A stretch of DNA of 64,000 nt. Source: UBA2970 sp965221075. Lineage in GTDB: Bacteria; Verrucomicrobiota; Verrucomicrobiia; Limisphaerales; AAA164-E04. The notes under the pieces are model-generated. The model was not told where the DNA came from and ran no database searches. It worked only from the letters and a program-made list of their open reading frames with translations. How positions within the stretch are numbered: position 1 is the first letter of the stretch; each line of letters begins with the position of its first letter. This document shows, one piece after another, positions 1 through 9,377 of this stretch. The DNA is taken from NCBI GenBank assembly GCA_965221075.1, contig OZ244865.1, positions 2,914,001-2,978,000 on the forward strand, in the 5' to 3' direction. The position numbers were made by a program, and so were the translations under genes.

Positions 1-22
1 TCGGCGTTCTGGCTGGTCCGGA

Positions 23-931
23 TCAGGCGGGATCCGGGGACGGGGCGGGACCGGCGGAAGCGGGCGCCTCTCCGGCAGCCGCCGCCTTGAGCTCGGCCGA
101 GGCGGAGGCGGCCGCCTGCACGGCCAGGGCCTCCTCCCTGGCCTTGCGGGCCTCCTCCTCGGCGGCCTTCTGCGCGGCCCGCTCGGCCTCCTCCTTCTCC
201 TTCCTGCGCTTCTCCTCGGCGCGGGCCCTGGCCCGCGCCGCGTCCAGCTCAGCCTTGGCGTCGGAGAGGCCCTCGGAGAGGATCCCCAGCAGCAGGCGCA
301 GGGAGCGGATCGAGTCGTCGTTCCCCGGGACGGGGTAGGCGACCTGGTCGGGATCGCAGTTGGTGTCCACGATGGCCACGATGGGGATCTTCAGGCGGAC
401 CGCCTCGGCCACCGCGTTGCGCTCCCGGTTGAGATCCACGATGAACAGGGCCTTGGGGAAGCTCTCCATGTCGCGGATGCCGTCTAGGTTGCGGTGCAGG
501 CGGGCCAGCTCGCGGTGGAGCATCGCCTGCTCCTTCTTGCCGTAGGTGGCCATCTTGCCGTCGGCGTCCATCTTCTCGATCTCCTGCAGGCGGCCCAGGG
601 ACTTCTTGACCGTCTTCATGTTGGTGAGGGTGCCCCCCAGCCATCGCTCGGTCACGTAGGGCTGGCCCGCCTTCTCGGCGGTCTCCCGGACTGCCGCCTG
701 GGCCTGCTTCTTGGTCCCCACGAAGAGGACGTTCCCCCCCTTCCTGACGATGTCCGAGAGGAAGCTGCCGGCCTTGGCGAGGCATTCCACGGTCTGGGCC
801 AGATCGATCACGTGGATGCCGTGCCGCTCCTGGAAGATGAAGCGCTTCATCTTCGGGTTCCACCGCCGGGTCTGGTGCCCGAAGTGGACGCCGGCCTCCA
901 GCAGCTCCTCTACGCCTGTCTCTCTCGCCAT
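23..931 (-). CDS. rpsB: 30S ribosomal protein S2
   Basis: Small-subunit ribosomal protein S2, 302 aa, assembled late on the 30S head. The N-terminus (MARETGVEELLEAGVHFGHQ) and the block with NPKMKRFIF, GTKKQAQ, ERWLGGTLTN and the later DTNCDP and PGNDD motifs are diagnostic of bacterial S2. The last 70 or so residues form an Ala/Glu/Lys/Arg-rich extension likely to be a charged helix, followed by a Pro/Ala tail; such tails vary among S2 proteins. The gene reads toward the left edge, where tsf would be expected but is not visible. A good promoter lies about 150 bp upstream, so the mRNA has a long leader that could host autoregulation (inference). Family assignment is certain. Confidence 0.98.
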   Translation of the reverse strand: MARETGVEELLEAGVHFGHQTRRWNPKMKRFIFQERHGIHVIDLAQTVECLAKAGSFLSDIVRKGGNVLFVGTKKQAQAAVRETAEKAGQPYVTERWLGGTLTNMKTVKKSLGRLQEIEKMDADGKMATYGKKEQAMLHRELARLHRNLDGIRDMESFPKALFIVDLNRERNAVAEAVRLKIPIVAIVDTNCDPDQVAYPVPGNDDSIRSLRLLLGILSEGLSDAKAELDAARARARAEEKRRKEKEEAERAAQKAAEEEARKAREEALAVQAAASASAELKAAAAGEAPASAGPAPSPDPA

Positions 932-1087
932 TCCTTCCTCGTGTGCTTCCTTCGGCCGGTCGATTCGACCTGGCCGTCCCGCGGCTTCCGGGATGCGTCC
1001 GGTGTTGTTGCGGCCGCCCGGGGGATCCCTCCCCCCGGGGCTTGGTCATGGCCGTTCGGTTCCCCCAGCCGGGCCGGGGGGAGGCGG

Positions 1088-1116
1088 ATGCTAGGCCAAG
1101 GCCCGCCCGGGAACAA
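1088..1116 (-). promoter_or_regulatory. Probable sigma-70 promoter of rpsB
   Basis: Read on the minus strand, TTGTTC (1116-1111) and TAGCAT (1093-1088) are separated by exactly 17 bp. Transcription would start near 1081, leaving a leader of about 150 nt before the rpsB ATG at 931. Confidence 0.55.
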
Positions 1117-1119
1117 CCG

Positions 1120-2120
1120 TTTTCCGCCGCCTCAACGCGCCTCCCCGACGCCCCTCCCGGCCCGGGACATCACCGGCCAGCGGTCCGAACGGAAGCGGGC
1201 AGGATCCCTCCCCCAGGAACGGCTCCGGCTCGAATCCGGACGGCTCGCCGGGGAGCGCGTGGAACGGCTCGGAACCGCCGACTGACGAACGTCCCCGTTG
1301 CCCCCGGATCGCGCCGGGACATCGCAGACTGACTGGAAGGGATGCCGGCCTTCGACTCCGGGCCGGGGTTCCTGCCCGGGAAGATCAAGCGGACCGGGGA
1401 GAAGAACCGGCCCCATCATGGGGGGCTTCATGGATCACGCCATACCCCGATTCTCCCGGTGCAAGCTCAAACTCCACGCTGTCGGCTTGGCCATCTCCTG
1501 GGAAAAGCCATCAAGACGGGAATGCAGATCGAATAACTCTCCGACCCGATGGACAGTTCGCAGCTTCCTGAATGGCTCGGTGGCGAAGGCTCCCCAGGCA
1601 ATGGCAAGACGCAGCCCGACTCCCCTCCTCGTCGAGCAGGAAAGCCGGGTCAGGCGGATCCAGTTCCAATCCGTAACCGTGATCGGCCTGGAGCGACACG
1701 TCGACGCTCCAGGCACAGGCGACCTTCCACCATCGCGAAAAGGGCCCTCCGGACATCGCGCCCCGCTCAACAACTGGTAATGGTCCCAGGATCGCCGTCC
1801 CCCGAGCACGGCTCCCGACTTCGACTGCTTCCGGGGTCCACGGAATCCAGCGCCTCCGCCGCTCTCGACGCCAGTCCCCAAAAGGCTTTCCTGGACGTAC
1901 TGACAGGAATACCGGGAATGAGCATCCATTGCGGGCTTCGCCTTCGGACCTTGTCCCGCCAAGGAGCTATGCCATCAGGTGGCCGAGACGCACCAAGCAG
2001 CCGACCAGGGCAAGCTCCTGGAACGGGGCCAGACGCATACAAGACAATCAGTTAGGCTCTCCGTCAGATCGGCCATCTGAGCTTCCATGTTCGAACTGGC
2101 AACCGATTGTCGGGGGTTGC
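1120..2120. other. Gene-poor stretch, no supportable gene
   Basis: About 1 kb lies between the rpsB promoter and the end of the first coiled-coil paralog. Open frames exist on both strands but none has a recognisable domain, a consistent start site or family-like composition. One minus-strand frame around 1500-1620 contains RLAIAWGAF, vaguely like the C-terminal part of IS4-type transposases, but this is too weak to call. It may be decayed mobile DNA. Confidence 0.4.
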
Positions 2121-2972
2121 TCATTGATCGCGAAGATCGATATACCACTTGCCATCGATCCGGCGTATTTTCAGAGGAGGCATAACAGGATCCTCAAACA
2201 GAAACTCAGAGTCACCGTCTTCCATCGCCCCCAACCCGGTATCTGCCCTCCACTTGGCATTTGCCGCCCCTATGCCCTTCATGATGAATTCCACCTGGAT
2301 GGTATCGTCGGAGAGCTGCGTCGAGCCAATCACTTGAACCCCGGTAATATGTTCCGAAGCCATCTTCAATCCGTTGGAAATCCGCTCGAACTCCTCGTCT
2401 GTCATGTCTTCTGTCATGTTACCAAAAGTCTCGAAAACCTGTGCCCGCAGCTCGGGGACAACAAGTTCCGATACATTTGCGACGTTGAAGTCCAGCAAAT
2501 AGGACGATACAAAGGACGCCAGGGCGTCTTCAGGCGTATCGTTTCCCCGGAAAACCAAATCTTCCATGAGAATCAGCTCGGGAACCTGGTTGCTCTCCTC
2601 GCCTTCCGCACCAGAGGTCAGCGAAGGGCTGGAGATTCCCGCATCCCTGTCCCTGCTGAGGGACTGGTTCTCCTGCTCCAGAAGATCCAGTTTGGTCTTG
2701 ATCCGATCGATCTCGGCGGCAATGCGCGTCAGGCGGGAGACCTCCCCGCGGAGCCGGTGCACCTCGTTAGCACCCTCCTCCAGACCGGCCGACTTCTCCT
2801 TCTCCCTCTCCAGCGCCCTCTTGAGCTCGTCGTTTTCCTGCTCGACCAGGCTGGAGGCCTGCTCCCTTTCCAGCGCGTCCTTGTCGAGCTTGACGACCTC
2901 GATCCAAAACAACAAGGCCATAGCCGAAACCAGCGCCAGGCCCAATCCCAATGACGTCGCCACCTTCCTCAT
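2121..2972 (-). CDS. Membrane-anchored coiled-coil protein with C-terminal NTF2-like segment (paralog 1)
   Basis: Protein of 283 aa of unknown function. The start at 2972 (MRKVATSLG) was chosen because the neighbouring paralog begins with the same MRK-ATxLGLGLALV sequence; an in-frame ATG 19 codons upstream is less likely. One transmembrane helix (about residues 6-24) is followed by a long Glu/Lys/Arg coiled coil (about 28-105), a linker, and a C-terminal region ending in LKIRRIDGKWYID, typical of the last strand of SnoaL/NTF2-like folds. The N-terminus probably stays inside the cell with the rest outside the inner membrane. It is a tandem duplicate of the 3104-3985 gene. The local base composition is AT-richer than most of the window. 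Confidence 0.75.
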   Translation of the reverse strand: MRKVATSLGLGLALVSAMALLFWIEVVKLDKDALEREQASSLVEQENDELKRALEREKEKSAGLEEGANEVHRLRGEVSRLTRIAAEIDRIKTKLDLLEQENQSLSRDRDAGISSPSLTSGAEGEESNQVPELILMEDLVFRGNDTPEDALASFVSSYLLDFNVANVSELVVPELRAQVFETFGNMTEDMTDEEFERISNGLKMASEHITGVQVIGSTQLSDDTIQVEFIMKGIGAANAKWRADTGLGAMEDGDSEFLFEDPVMPPLKIRRIDGKWYIDLRDQ

Positions 2973-3103
2973 GGCAATGTCGTCGCGTAACCAGCGCACT
3001 CCTCGATGCTCTTCACCACACATTTCCATTTATCGTTGCTATCTGCAACGATCTTTCAAGTCGTCTCTCTGGAAGATCTTTCAAATGAACTTCCGTGATA
3101 GAA

Positions 3104-3985
3104 CTAGAAACCGATTGTTGGGGCTTGCTCATCGGTCGGGGCTTGCTCACCGAACGGATCGATATACCACTTGCCATCGATCCGGCGCAATTTCATAGAA
3201 GGCCAAACAGGATCCTCTACCGAAATCGTCGCAGCGTCACCAGTATCCATCGCTCCCCTCCTGGCAAGGGGGGACTCCCCCATGCCCTTAATGAGGACGT
3301 CCATCTGTATAGTGTCGTCGGATATCTGCGTCGAGCTGATCACCTGAACCCCAGTGAAATATTCCGGATCAAATAACTGATTAATTCCTTTTTGCATTTC
3401 ATTGTAACCCTCCTCTAACTCCTCGTCTGTCTGGTCTTCAAGTCCCTCGAACCATTCTTCCTGTAATTCGGGGACAAAGAGTTCTCCCATGTTCGCAAAG
3501 TTGGCTTCCAGCATGGAAGATAAGAAGGATGCCAGGGTGTCTTCAGGAGTATCGTTCCCTCGGAAAACCAAATCTTCCTTGAGAATCAGCACAGGGACAT
3601 GGTTGCTCTCTTCGCCTTCCGCTCCAGAGGCCAGCGAAGTGCCGGAGGTTCCTGCATCCCTGTCTCTCCTGAGGGACTGGTTCTCCTGATCCAGACGATC
3701 CAGTTCGGCCTTGATCCGTTCGATCTCGGTGGCCACGCGCGTCAGGCGGGTGACCTCCCCGCGGAGCCGGTGCACCTCGTTTACATCCTCCTCCAGATCA
3801 GCCGACTTCTCCTTCTCCCTCTCTAGCGCACTCTTGAGCTCGTCGTTTTCCTGCTCGACCAAGTTGGAGGCCTGCTTCCTTTCCAGCGCCTCCTTGTCGA
3901 GCTTGCCGAGCTCGATCCACCACATCAAGGCCAGAGCCGTAACCAGCGCCAGGCCCAATCCCAATAACGTCGCAATCTTCCTCAT
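3104..3985 (-). CDS. Membrane-anchored coiled-coil protein with C-terminal NTF2-like segment (paralog 2)
   Basis: Protein of 293 aa, a close tandem paralog of the 2121-2972 gene. Both share the N-terminal membrane helix, the LVEQENDELK coiled coil, EDLVFRGNDTPED, a TGVQVI segment and a C-terminal RRIDGKWYID motif. They differ most in the middle of the C-terminal domain (about 165-215) and at the end, where this copy has an extra 15 or so residues containing two DEQAP repeats. Homology also covers short flanks outside the coding sequence, so the duplication unit was about 1 kb. The genes are head-to-tail with about 130 bp between them. Function is unknown; the architecture suggests an extracytoplasmic sensor or scaffold (inference). 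Confidence 0.78.
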   Translation of the reverse strand: MRKIATLLGLGLALVTALALMWWIELGKLDKEALERKQASNLVEQENDELKSALEREKEKSADLEEDVNEVHRLRGEVTRLTRVATEIERIKAELDRLDQENQSLRRDRDAGTSGTSLASGAEGEESNHVPVLILKEDLVFRGNDTPEDTLASFLSSMLEANFANMGELFVPELQEEWFEGLEDQTDEELEEGYNEMQKGINQLFDPEYFTGVQVISSTQISDDTIQMDVLIKGMGESPLARRGAMDTGDAATISVEDPVWPSMKLRRIDGKWYIDPFGEQAPTDEQAPTIGF

Positions 3986-4109
3986 GGCTTTGTTGCCGCG
4001 TAACCAGTCCCCCTGGGTTCAAGTCCAGGCCGTTTTTTCCGTGCATGTCCATCCGTAACCGTCATCTACAACGATCTTTCGGGAGGTTCGTCAGGCATTA
4101 ACTCCTAAT

Positions 4110-5762
4110 TGCTCCGGGCTGGCTTTCGATCAAGAGAGACGTCAGTGGTCTTGCATGAGGGATCGTCTTCTGCTGCCCGAGGAGAAGAATCCCTGGAAGG
4201 GATAATGCTACTGGATCCCTCTTGCGTGAGCGGCAGTCCAGGTAGCCGGCTCAGATTCCGATGACGTCGTTCCAGTCCTCGGTCCCGACAGGCCTTGGCA
4301 TTGGACAGCTGGATTGTCCAGCATGAGGCGGGAAGCGCAGCGGTCTCCGCTCTGGCCGGAATCGAAGGTGCAGAGGATCCGCCTGAGGTTCCAGAATCCG
4401 AGTCGTTCGGGAATGGGGTGGGTGGTTCCCGAGGCGGAGACAATGACGGTTCCGCTGGTTCTGAGCCGGGGATAAGCCATGCGAAATGGGCGTCGATGGC
4501 TCTCTCGACGAGGATGGAGGCGACGGGCTGGAGCCGGTCCACCGGTAGCCAGATGCCGCCACGGTCCTTGCAGCGAGCCACGGGCCATGGCCCGGTAGCG
4601 GGTCCGTCTCAGGCCGCACATGCGCCCCGACGACATCGGTTCCGTTGGGACTACGCTCGGTACCGGTGCACGGGAAGAGGGCGTTTCGGCACTGGTCTGC
4701 TCAGACCAGTCCCAGCTGATGGCAGCGGGTCAGGAGGCGAACGGCCAGGGAGCGGACCGAGACCAGGCAGTGCCTGACGACGGGCCAGCCGGCCTCGCTG
4801 GGACTAAGCAGGATCAGGCCCTGAAAGGGGCGCAGGCTTAATGGGTCTCGGCCGTCAGTTCGGCGAGGAAGCGGACTGCCCGGTGGCGACCACCGAGCGG
4901 GCTCTCTGCTCTCTCGTTTCTGTCGCTACTCGCAATCCTCGCTTTCTCAGGAGGCTGCAGCGTCGGCCGCAATCCTGGCGGGAGTCCTCATGCTCGGATA
5001 GCGAGCCGTGAACACTCTGCAAAACGCTGGCCCCCGGAGTCTCTGCCGCAACGCCTGCCCAGCTGCAGCCCGGAACCTCTGAGGCGCACTGGCGGACTCG
5101 CGCATCTTCGGTCGGAGGATGCACGAATACCTCCTTCGCCTGGCCGTTCCGGCGCCGCTCTCGTGGGAAATGCTTCGCAACGACACCAGAGACCACTGGT
5201 TCGGCACCCGGCCGCAGGTTCCCGAATTGCATGAATGGATCGGCAGCCGCTTCTGCAAGCCGGACCGGACAACCGTTCGGGGATCTGCATGCCCCCGAAT
5301 AGGCGCATGAATCTCAAGCTATGAACTCGGAATGACAGGCAGGGCGGGCGGATCGGGCCCGAGGAAGAGGCGCCACGTGTTGCTGGCGATCAAACCGGGG
5401 AAGCGACGACTGCCTGCTCTGGAACCGCCGGATCCAGCGTCCGGCCTTGAACATCCACTCCTGGCTGCCGGCCAGCACCGGCATGTCCCGCGGCGGACCG
5501 CTAAGCGGAGCAGCGACTTGCCGAAAGATCCGCTTGCGGCAGGCAGCGGAGAGGCGCCGACAGCGGATCCCGGCGCCTGGGCTCTTGTCCGCCGGCAAGA
5601 GTCGGGCCTCGACCTCGGGAAGGCATGTTCCGGAATGTCCGCAGCAGGCGCCTTAACGGCCCATGCCATGCCGCTTGCGATCGGCCAGCCCCGGATAGAT
5701 CGAAGACGAACCAGCCGCCTCAAGCCTGATGCCGGTCGATCCTGTCCCGGCCTGGGCTTTCC
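4110..5762. other. Gene-poor decayed stretch
   Basis: About 1.6 kb lies between paralog 2 and the accB promoter with no intact gene. The many overlapping frames on both strands lack family motifs. The only recognisable content is the transposase-like remnant listed separately on the minus strand. Confidence 0.5.
4540..5232 (-). pseudogene. Probable decayed IS1182/IS5-type transposase
   Basis: Minus-strand frames contain MCGLRRTRYRAMARGSLQ (about 4580-4630), very like the GLRRARYRG-K--LQ signature near the C-terminus of IS1182-type DDE transposases, with a TEP tripeptide a few residues upstream, comparable to the VEP/VEH of these enzymes. Further upstream in other frames are fragments such as FVHPPTEDA and SEHED that fit the F-x-D/P-x-x-D and SEHE blocks of the same family. 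The frames are broken by stops and shifts and no terminal inverted repeats were identified. This is a remnant at best; an alternative is chance similarity. Confidence 0.4.
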
Positions 5763-5790
5763 TTGACAGTGGGCGGTCCGGCGCTAGCCT
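5763..5790 (+). promoter_or_regulatory. Probable promoter of the accB-accC-thiE-kinase operon
   Basis: A perfect TTGACA (5763-5768) is followed after 16 bp by TAGCCT (5785-5790). The start of transcription would be near 5797, about 85 nt before the accB GTG. Confidence 0.5.
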
Positions 5791-5880
5791 CCCCCCTCCG
5801 GGCCTTCCCCGTCGGCTCCGGCTTCCTATCGACGGGCGCCGGCGGGCGCGGGAGAGGCCGAAGCGAGCAAGGAGCCTTGA

Positions 5881-6348
5881 GTGGATTTCGAGGAAATCAA
5901 GTCTATCGTCGAGTTGATGGATCAGAAATCCCTGACCGAGTTCGAGCTGCAGCGTGACGACTTCAAGCTGCGGATCCGGCGCGGGAACGGAGGCTACGTC
6001 GCCGCCACCCAGGAGGGCGCTCCCTTTCTCCTGACCCCTCCGGATCCCTCCCGCCCCCCCGAGACTCCGGCTCCCGGCGAGCCCGAAAAGGACTCCCCCG
6101 CCTCCGACGTCTCGGAGATCCGCTCCCCGATGATCGGCACCTTCTACTGCTCTCCCTCGCCCGAGGCGGCCCCCTACGTTTCGGTGGGCTCCGAGGTGGA
6201 GCCCAGCACCGTGGTCTGCATCATCGAGGCCATGAAGGTGATGAACGAGATCAAGGCGGAGAAGAAGGGCGTGATCACCGAGATCCTCTCCGAGAACGCC
6301 AAGCCCGTGGAGTTCGGCCAGGCCCTGTTCCGGATCCGAACCGGATAG
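5881..6348 (+). CDS. accB: Biotin carboxyl carrier protein of acetyl-CoA carboxylase
   Basis: BCCP, 155 aa, carries the biotin that shuttles CO2 between biotin carboxylase and carboxyltransferase in the first step of fatty acid synthesis. The N-terminal helix (DFEEIKSIVELMDQ) resembles other BCCPs, a Pro/Ala-rich linker spans about 45-75, and the C-terminal biotinyl domain contains EAMKVMNEI with the biotinyl lysine at K119 and the PMIGTFY strand of classical bacterial BCCP. The start is GTG at 5881; no ATG fits the family N-terminus. The gene is followed after 14 bp by accC. Confidence 0.95.
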   Translation: MDFEEIKSIVELMDQKSLTEFELQRDDFKLRIRRGNGGYVAATQEGAPFLLTPPDPSRPPETPAPGEPEKDSPASDVSEIRSPMIGTFYCSPSPEAAPYVSVGSEVEPSTVVCIIEAMKVMNEIKAEKKGVITEILSENAKPVEFGQALFRIRTG

Positions 6349-6362
6349 GCCGGATTGGGGAC

Positions 6363-7748
6363 ATGTTCGAGAAGATCCTGGTCGCCAACCGGGGCGAGAT
6401 AGCCGTCCGCATCATCAGGGCCTGCCGGGAGCTCAACATCCGGTCGGTGGCCGTCTACTCGGAGGCCGACCGCAACTCGATGCACACCCAGATGGCCGAC
6501 GAGGCCATCTGCATCGGCCGGGCCCCCTCCCTGGAGAGCTACCTGCGCATCGACCGCCTGATCCAGGCGGCCGAGATCGCCGACGTCGACGCCATCCATC
6601 CCGGCTACGGCTTCGTGTCGGAGAACGCCCACTTCGCCGAGGTGTGCGAGAGGTGCAACATCCGCTTCATCGGTCCCAACGCCGCGGCGATGAACGCCCT
6701 GGAGAACAAGGCGGTCAGCCGGGATCTGGCCCGCAAGGCCGGGGTGCCGGTCCCCCCCGGCTCGGAAGGGGTGGTGGAGTCGGAGGAGGACGCCCTCTCG
6801 GTGACCAAGGAGATCGGCTATCCGGTGATGATCAAGCCGGTCTCGGGAGGCGGAGGCCGGGGGATGCGGGCGGTGCACAACGACATGTCGCTGCTCAAGG
6901 CCTACCACACCGCCCGCAGCGAGGCCGAGCAGTGCTTCGGCGACTCCCAGATCTACATCGAGAAGCTGATCGAGAATCCCCACCACGTGGAGATCCAGAT
7001 CCTCGGGGACGGCAGGGGCCGGGTGATCCACCTGGGGGAGCGGGACTGCTCGATCCAGCGGCGCAACCAGAAGCTGATCGAGGAGTCCCCCTCCCCCCTC
7101 CTGGCGCAGAAGCCCTTCCGGGACCTGCGCAAGCGGGCCAGCAGGGCCGCAGTCAAGCTGGGCGAGCTGGCCCAGTACACCAACGCCGGAACCGTGGAGT
7201 TCATCGCCGACGACAAGGGCAGCTTCTACTTCCTGGAGGTCAACAAGCGGATCCAGGTGGAGCACCCGGTCACCGAGGAGGTCACAGGGATCGATCTGGT
7301 CAAGCAGCAGATCCTGGTGGCCTCGGGCGAGCCGGCCTCCATCGGACAGGGCGACGTGCGCTTCTCGGGCCACGCGATCGAGTGCCGGATTAACGCCGAG
7401 GACCCCTTCGAGGGCTTCCGGCCATCGCCCGGGAGGATCAACATGCTCTACGTTCCCGGAGGCAAGGGGGTGCGCCTCGACTCCCACGTCTACGCTGGCT
7501 ACACCATCCCGGCCCACTACGACTCGCTGATCGCCAAGCTGATCGCCTACGGCAGGGATCGCGACCAGGCCATGGACATCATGACCCGGGCCCTCTCCGA
7601 GTTCGTGATCACCGGGGTGAAGACCACCATCCCCTTCCTGCTGGCCATCCTCAAGGATCCGGACTTCCGCCGCGGCGACTACACCACCCACTTCGTGGAC
7701 AAGTTCCTGGAGGGGAGCGCGGGCCAGATGCGGGTCGGCCCCTCCTGA
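6363..7748 (+). CDS. accC: Biotin carboxylase subunit of acetyl-CoA carboxylase
   Basis: Biotin carboxylase, 461 aa, carboxylates the biotin of AccB with ATP and bicarbonate. It shows the N-terminal domain (KILVANRGEIAVRIIRA), the ATP-grasp glycine-rich loop (KPVSGGGGRGMR), and the active-site block EVNKRIQVEHPVTE, with R296 corresponding to the catalytic arginine near position 292 of the E. coli enzyme. Most homologs have NTRIQVEH; the Thr to Lys change at 295 is mild. The C-terminal domain contains AHYDSLIAKLI. Length matches the family. It forms an operon with accB, with thiE starting 4 bp after its stop. Confidence 0.97.
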   Translation: MFEKILVANRGEIAVRIIRACRELNIRSVAVYSEADRNSMHTQMADEAICIGRAPSLESYLRIDRLIQAAEIADVDAIHPGYGFVSENAHFAEVCERCNIRFIGPNAAAMNALENKAVSRDLARKAGVPVPPGSEGVVESEEDALSVTKEIGYPVMIKPVSGGGGRGMRAVHNDMSLLKAYHTARSEAEQCFGDSQIYIEKLIENPHHVEIQILGDGRGRVIHLGERDCSIQRRNQKLIEESPSPLLAQKPFRDLRKRASRAAVKLGELAQYTNAGTVEFIADDKGSFYFLEVNKRIQVEHPVTEEVTGIDLVKQQILVASGEPASIGQGDVRFSGHAIECRINAEDPFEGFRPSPGRINMLYVPGGKGVRLDSHVYAGYTIPAHYDSLIAKLIAYGRDRDQAMDIMTRALSEFVITGVKTTIPFLLAILKDPDFRRGDYTTHFVDKFLEGSAGQMRVGPS

Positions 7749-7752
7749 TCCC

Positions 7753-8406
7753 ATGGCCGCCAAGCGCCCGCTGGCGGACTGCCGGCTCTACGCCTTCGTC
7801 GACTGCGCCTACCTGCGGGGCCGCCCCCTGGACTCCCTGGCCCGCAGCCTGTGCCGGGGGGGGAGCGACATCGTCCAGCTGAGGGCCAAGGGCAGGAGCC
7901 CGGAGGCAATTGCCGGTATGGCCGGGGAGATCGCCCCGATCACCGAGGAGCACGGCGTGCACCTGGTGATCAACGACCATCTCGAAGTGGCCCTGGAGCA
8001 GCCCTCTCCCTTCGTGCACCTGGGACAGGAAGACTTCTTCGGCCAGGGCCGCAGCCGGGTCGGCGAGCTCGCCGGGGAGGGAGCCCGCCTCTCGGTCGGC
8101 CTGAGCACCCACAGCCCGGAGCAGTGCGCCCGGGCGGTCGAAGCGGGAGCCGACTACGTGGCCGTCGGCCCGGTGCACTCCACCCCGACCAAGCCCTCGG
8201 CCCGTCCGGTCACCACCAGCCTGGTCCGCTGGGCCGCCGACCACGTCTCCATCCCCTGGTTCGCCATCGGGGGCGTCCGCCCGGAGAGCCTGGACGGGAT
8301 CCTGCGGGCCGGAGCCCGGCGCGTCTGCGTGGTCTCGGCCATCCTCGAGGCGGAGGATCCCGAGGAGGCCTGCCGGGACATCCTCCGCAGGCTGCCCAGC
8401 CCATGA
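7753..8406 (+). CDS. thiE: Thiamine-phosphate synthase
   Basis: ThiE, 217 aa, TIM-barrel enzyme joining hydroxymethylpyrimidine diphosphate and the thiazole phosphate to thiamine phosphate. Family motifs in order are DIVQLRAK, HLVINDHLEVAL, VHLGQEDF, SVGLSTHS, DYVAVGPVHSTPTKP and WFAIGGV, which line the phosphate and pyrimidine sites. It begins only 4 bp after accC and its TGA overlaps the kinase ATG (ATGA), so the four genes are probably one transcript. No THI-box riboswitch was seen upstream, unlike many thi operons. Confidence 0.92.
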   Translation: MAAKRPLADCRLYAFVDCAYLRGRPLDSLARSLCRGGSDIVQLRAKGRSPEAIAGMAGEIAPITEEHGVHLVINDHLEVALEQPSPFVHLGQEDFFGQGRSRVGELAGEGARLSVGLSTHSPEQCARAVEAGADYVAVGPVHSTPTKPSARPVTTSLVRWAADHVSIPWFAIGGVRPESLDGILRAGARRVCVVSAILEAEDPEEACRDILRRLPSP

Positions 8407-9302
8407 GCGTGCTCGTTGTCGGAACCACCGCCCTGGACACCATCCGGACCCCGGCCGAGACCCGCCACCGGCTCCTGGGTGGATCGGCCAGCCACGCCGC
8501 GGTGGCCTCAAGCTTCTTCGCCCCCACCAGCCTGGCGGGCGTGGTGGGCAGCGACTTCCCCGAGGAGTACCTCGGCCTCTACCGGCGCTTCGGGATCGAT
8601 CTGCAGGGACTGGAGCGCAAGACGGGACCGACCTTCCACTGGGACGGGGAGTACGAGGCCGACATGAACAACCGCAGCACCCACGAGACGGTCCTGGGGG
8701 TGATCGAGGGATGGAAGCCGGAGCTTCCCCCCGCCCTGCGAGAGAAGACCCACATCCTCCTGGCCAACTGCGAGCCGCGGCTCCAGCTCCACGTCCTGGA
8801 CCAGATCCGCTCCCCCCGGCTGGTGATCGCCGACACCATGGATCTGTGGCTGAACATCGCCAGGGACGACCTGCTGGCCCTGCTCGGGAGGATCGACTGC
8901 CTGGCGCTCAACGACTCCGAGGCCCGCCAGCTGACCGAGGAGGACAGCCTGGTCCGGGCCGTCGGCGCGATCCACGCCCTGGGCCCCGAGAACGTGATCG
9001 TCAAGAAGGGGGAGCACGGCTCCCTGCTCTCCCAATCCGGCGAGCTCTTCGCCGCCCCCTCCTTCCCCCTCTCCCGCCTGGTGGATCCCACCGGGGCCGG
9101 CGACACCTTCGCCGGAGGGCTGGCCGGCTACCTGGCCTCCCGGCCCGGCGCCTTCGGGGATCGCCTGCGCCAGGCGGTGATCCACGGCACCGCAGCCGCC
9201 TCCTTCTGCTGCGAGGGATTCGGACTGAACGCCACCGTGGGCATCAGCCGGGATGACATCGACCGGCGCGTGGCCCAGCTGGGCGATCTGGCCCGCTTCT
9301 AG
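8403..9302 (+). CDS. PfkB-family sugar kinase
   Basis: Ribokinase/PfkB-type kinase of 299 aa. The substrate-binding N-terminus (LLGGSASHAAVASSFF, then GVVGSDF) and the C-terminal signature DPTGAGDTFAGG with the catalytic Asp are present. The start overlaps the thiE stop (ATGA). The substrate is not predictable from sequence. Members of this subgroup next to other metabolic genes are often annotated as sugar or adenosine kinase; the WDGEYEADMNNR segment would be the lid region. It is translationally coupled to thiE. Confidence 0.88.
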   Translation: MSVLVVGTTALDTIRTPAETRHRLLGGSASHAAVASSFFAPTSLAGVVGSDFPEEYLGLYRRFGIDLQGLERKTGPTFHWDGEYEADMNNRSTHETVLGVIEGWKPELPPALREKTHILLANCEPRLQLHVLDQIRSPRLVIADTMDLWLNIARDDLLALLGRIDCLALNDSEARQLTEEDSLVRAVGAIHALGPENVIVKKGEHGSLLSQSGELFAAPSFPLSRLVDPTGAGDTFAGGLAGYLASRPGAFGDRLRQAVIHGTAAASFCCEGFGLNATVGISRDDIDRRVAQLGDLARF

Positions 9303-9322
9303 ACGCGTCCCGGAGGGCTCCC

Positions 9323-9351
9323 TTGACAAGACGCCCTCCGGGACCCAGGCT
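9323..9351 (+). promoter_or_regulatory. Promoter of duplicated unit, copy A
   Basis: TTGACA (9323-9328), 17 bp, CAGGCT (9346-9351). It lies exactly 55 bp before the tRNA-like sequence, the same distance as in copy B, showing common origin. Confidence 0.45.
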
Positions 9352-9377
9352 TCCCCCGTTGCTCACGCAGTCCGTAC

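Noticed and set aside
1435..1962. Minus-strand frame of 175 codons with RLAIAWGAF, reminiscent of IS4-type transposases
   Set aside because: Only one short weak resemblance; the rest lacks DDE-type motifs and the composition is like a random GC-rich frame.
2149..2337. Plus-strand frames antisense to the coiled-coil paralogs
   Set aside because: They are shadows of the minus-strand genes, with no family features.
6174..7763. Long minus-strand frames antisense to accC and many other GC-rich genes
   Set aside because: High GC leaves long open frames on the opposite strand; none has conserved domains and all coincide with well-identified genes.
7753..8406. THI-box riboswitch before thiE
   Set aside because: thiE begins 4 bp after accC, leaving no space for an aptamer, and none was seen before accB.
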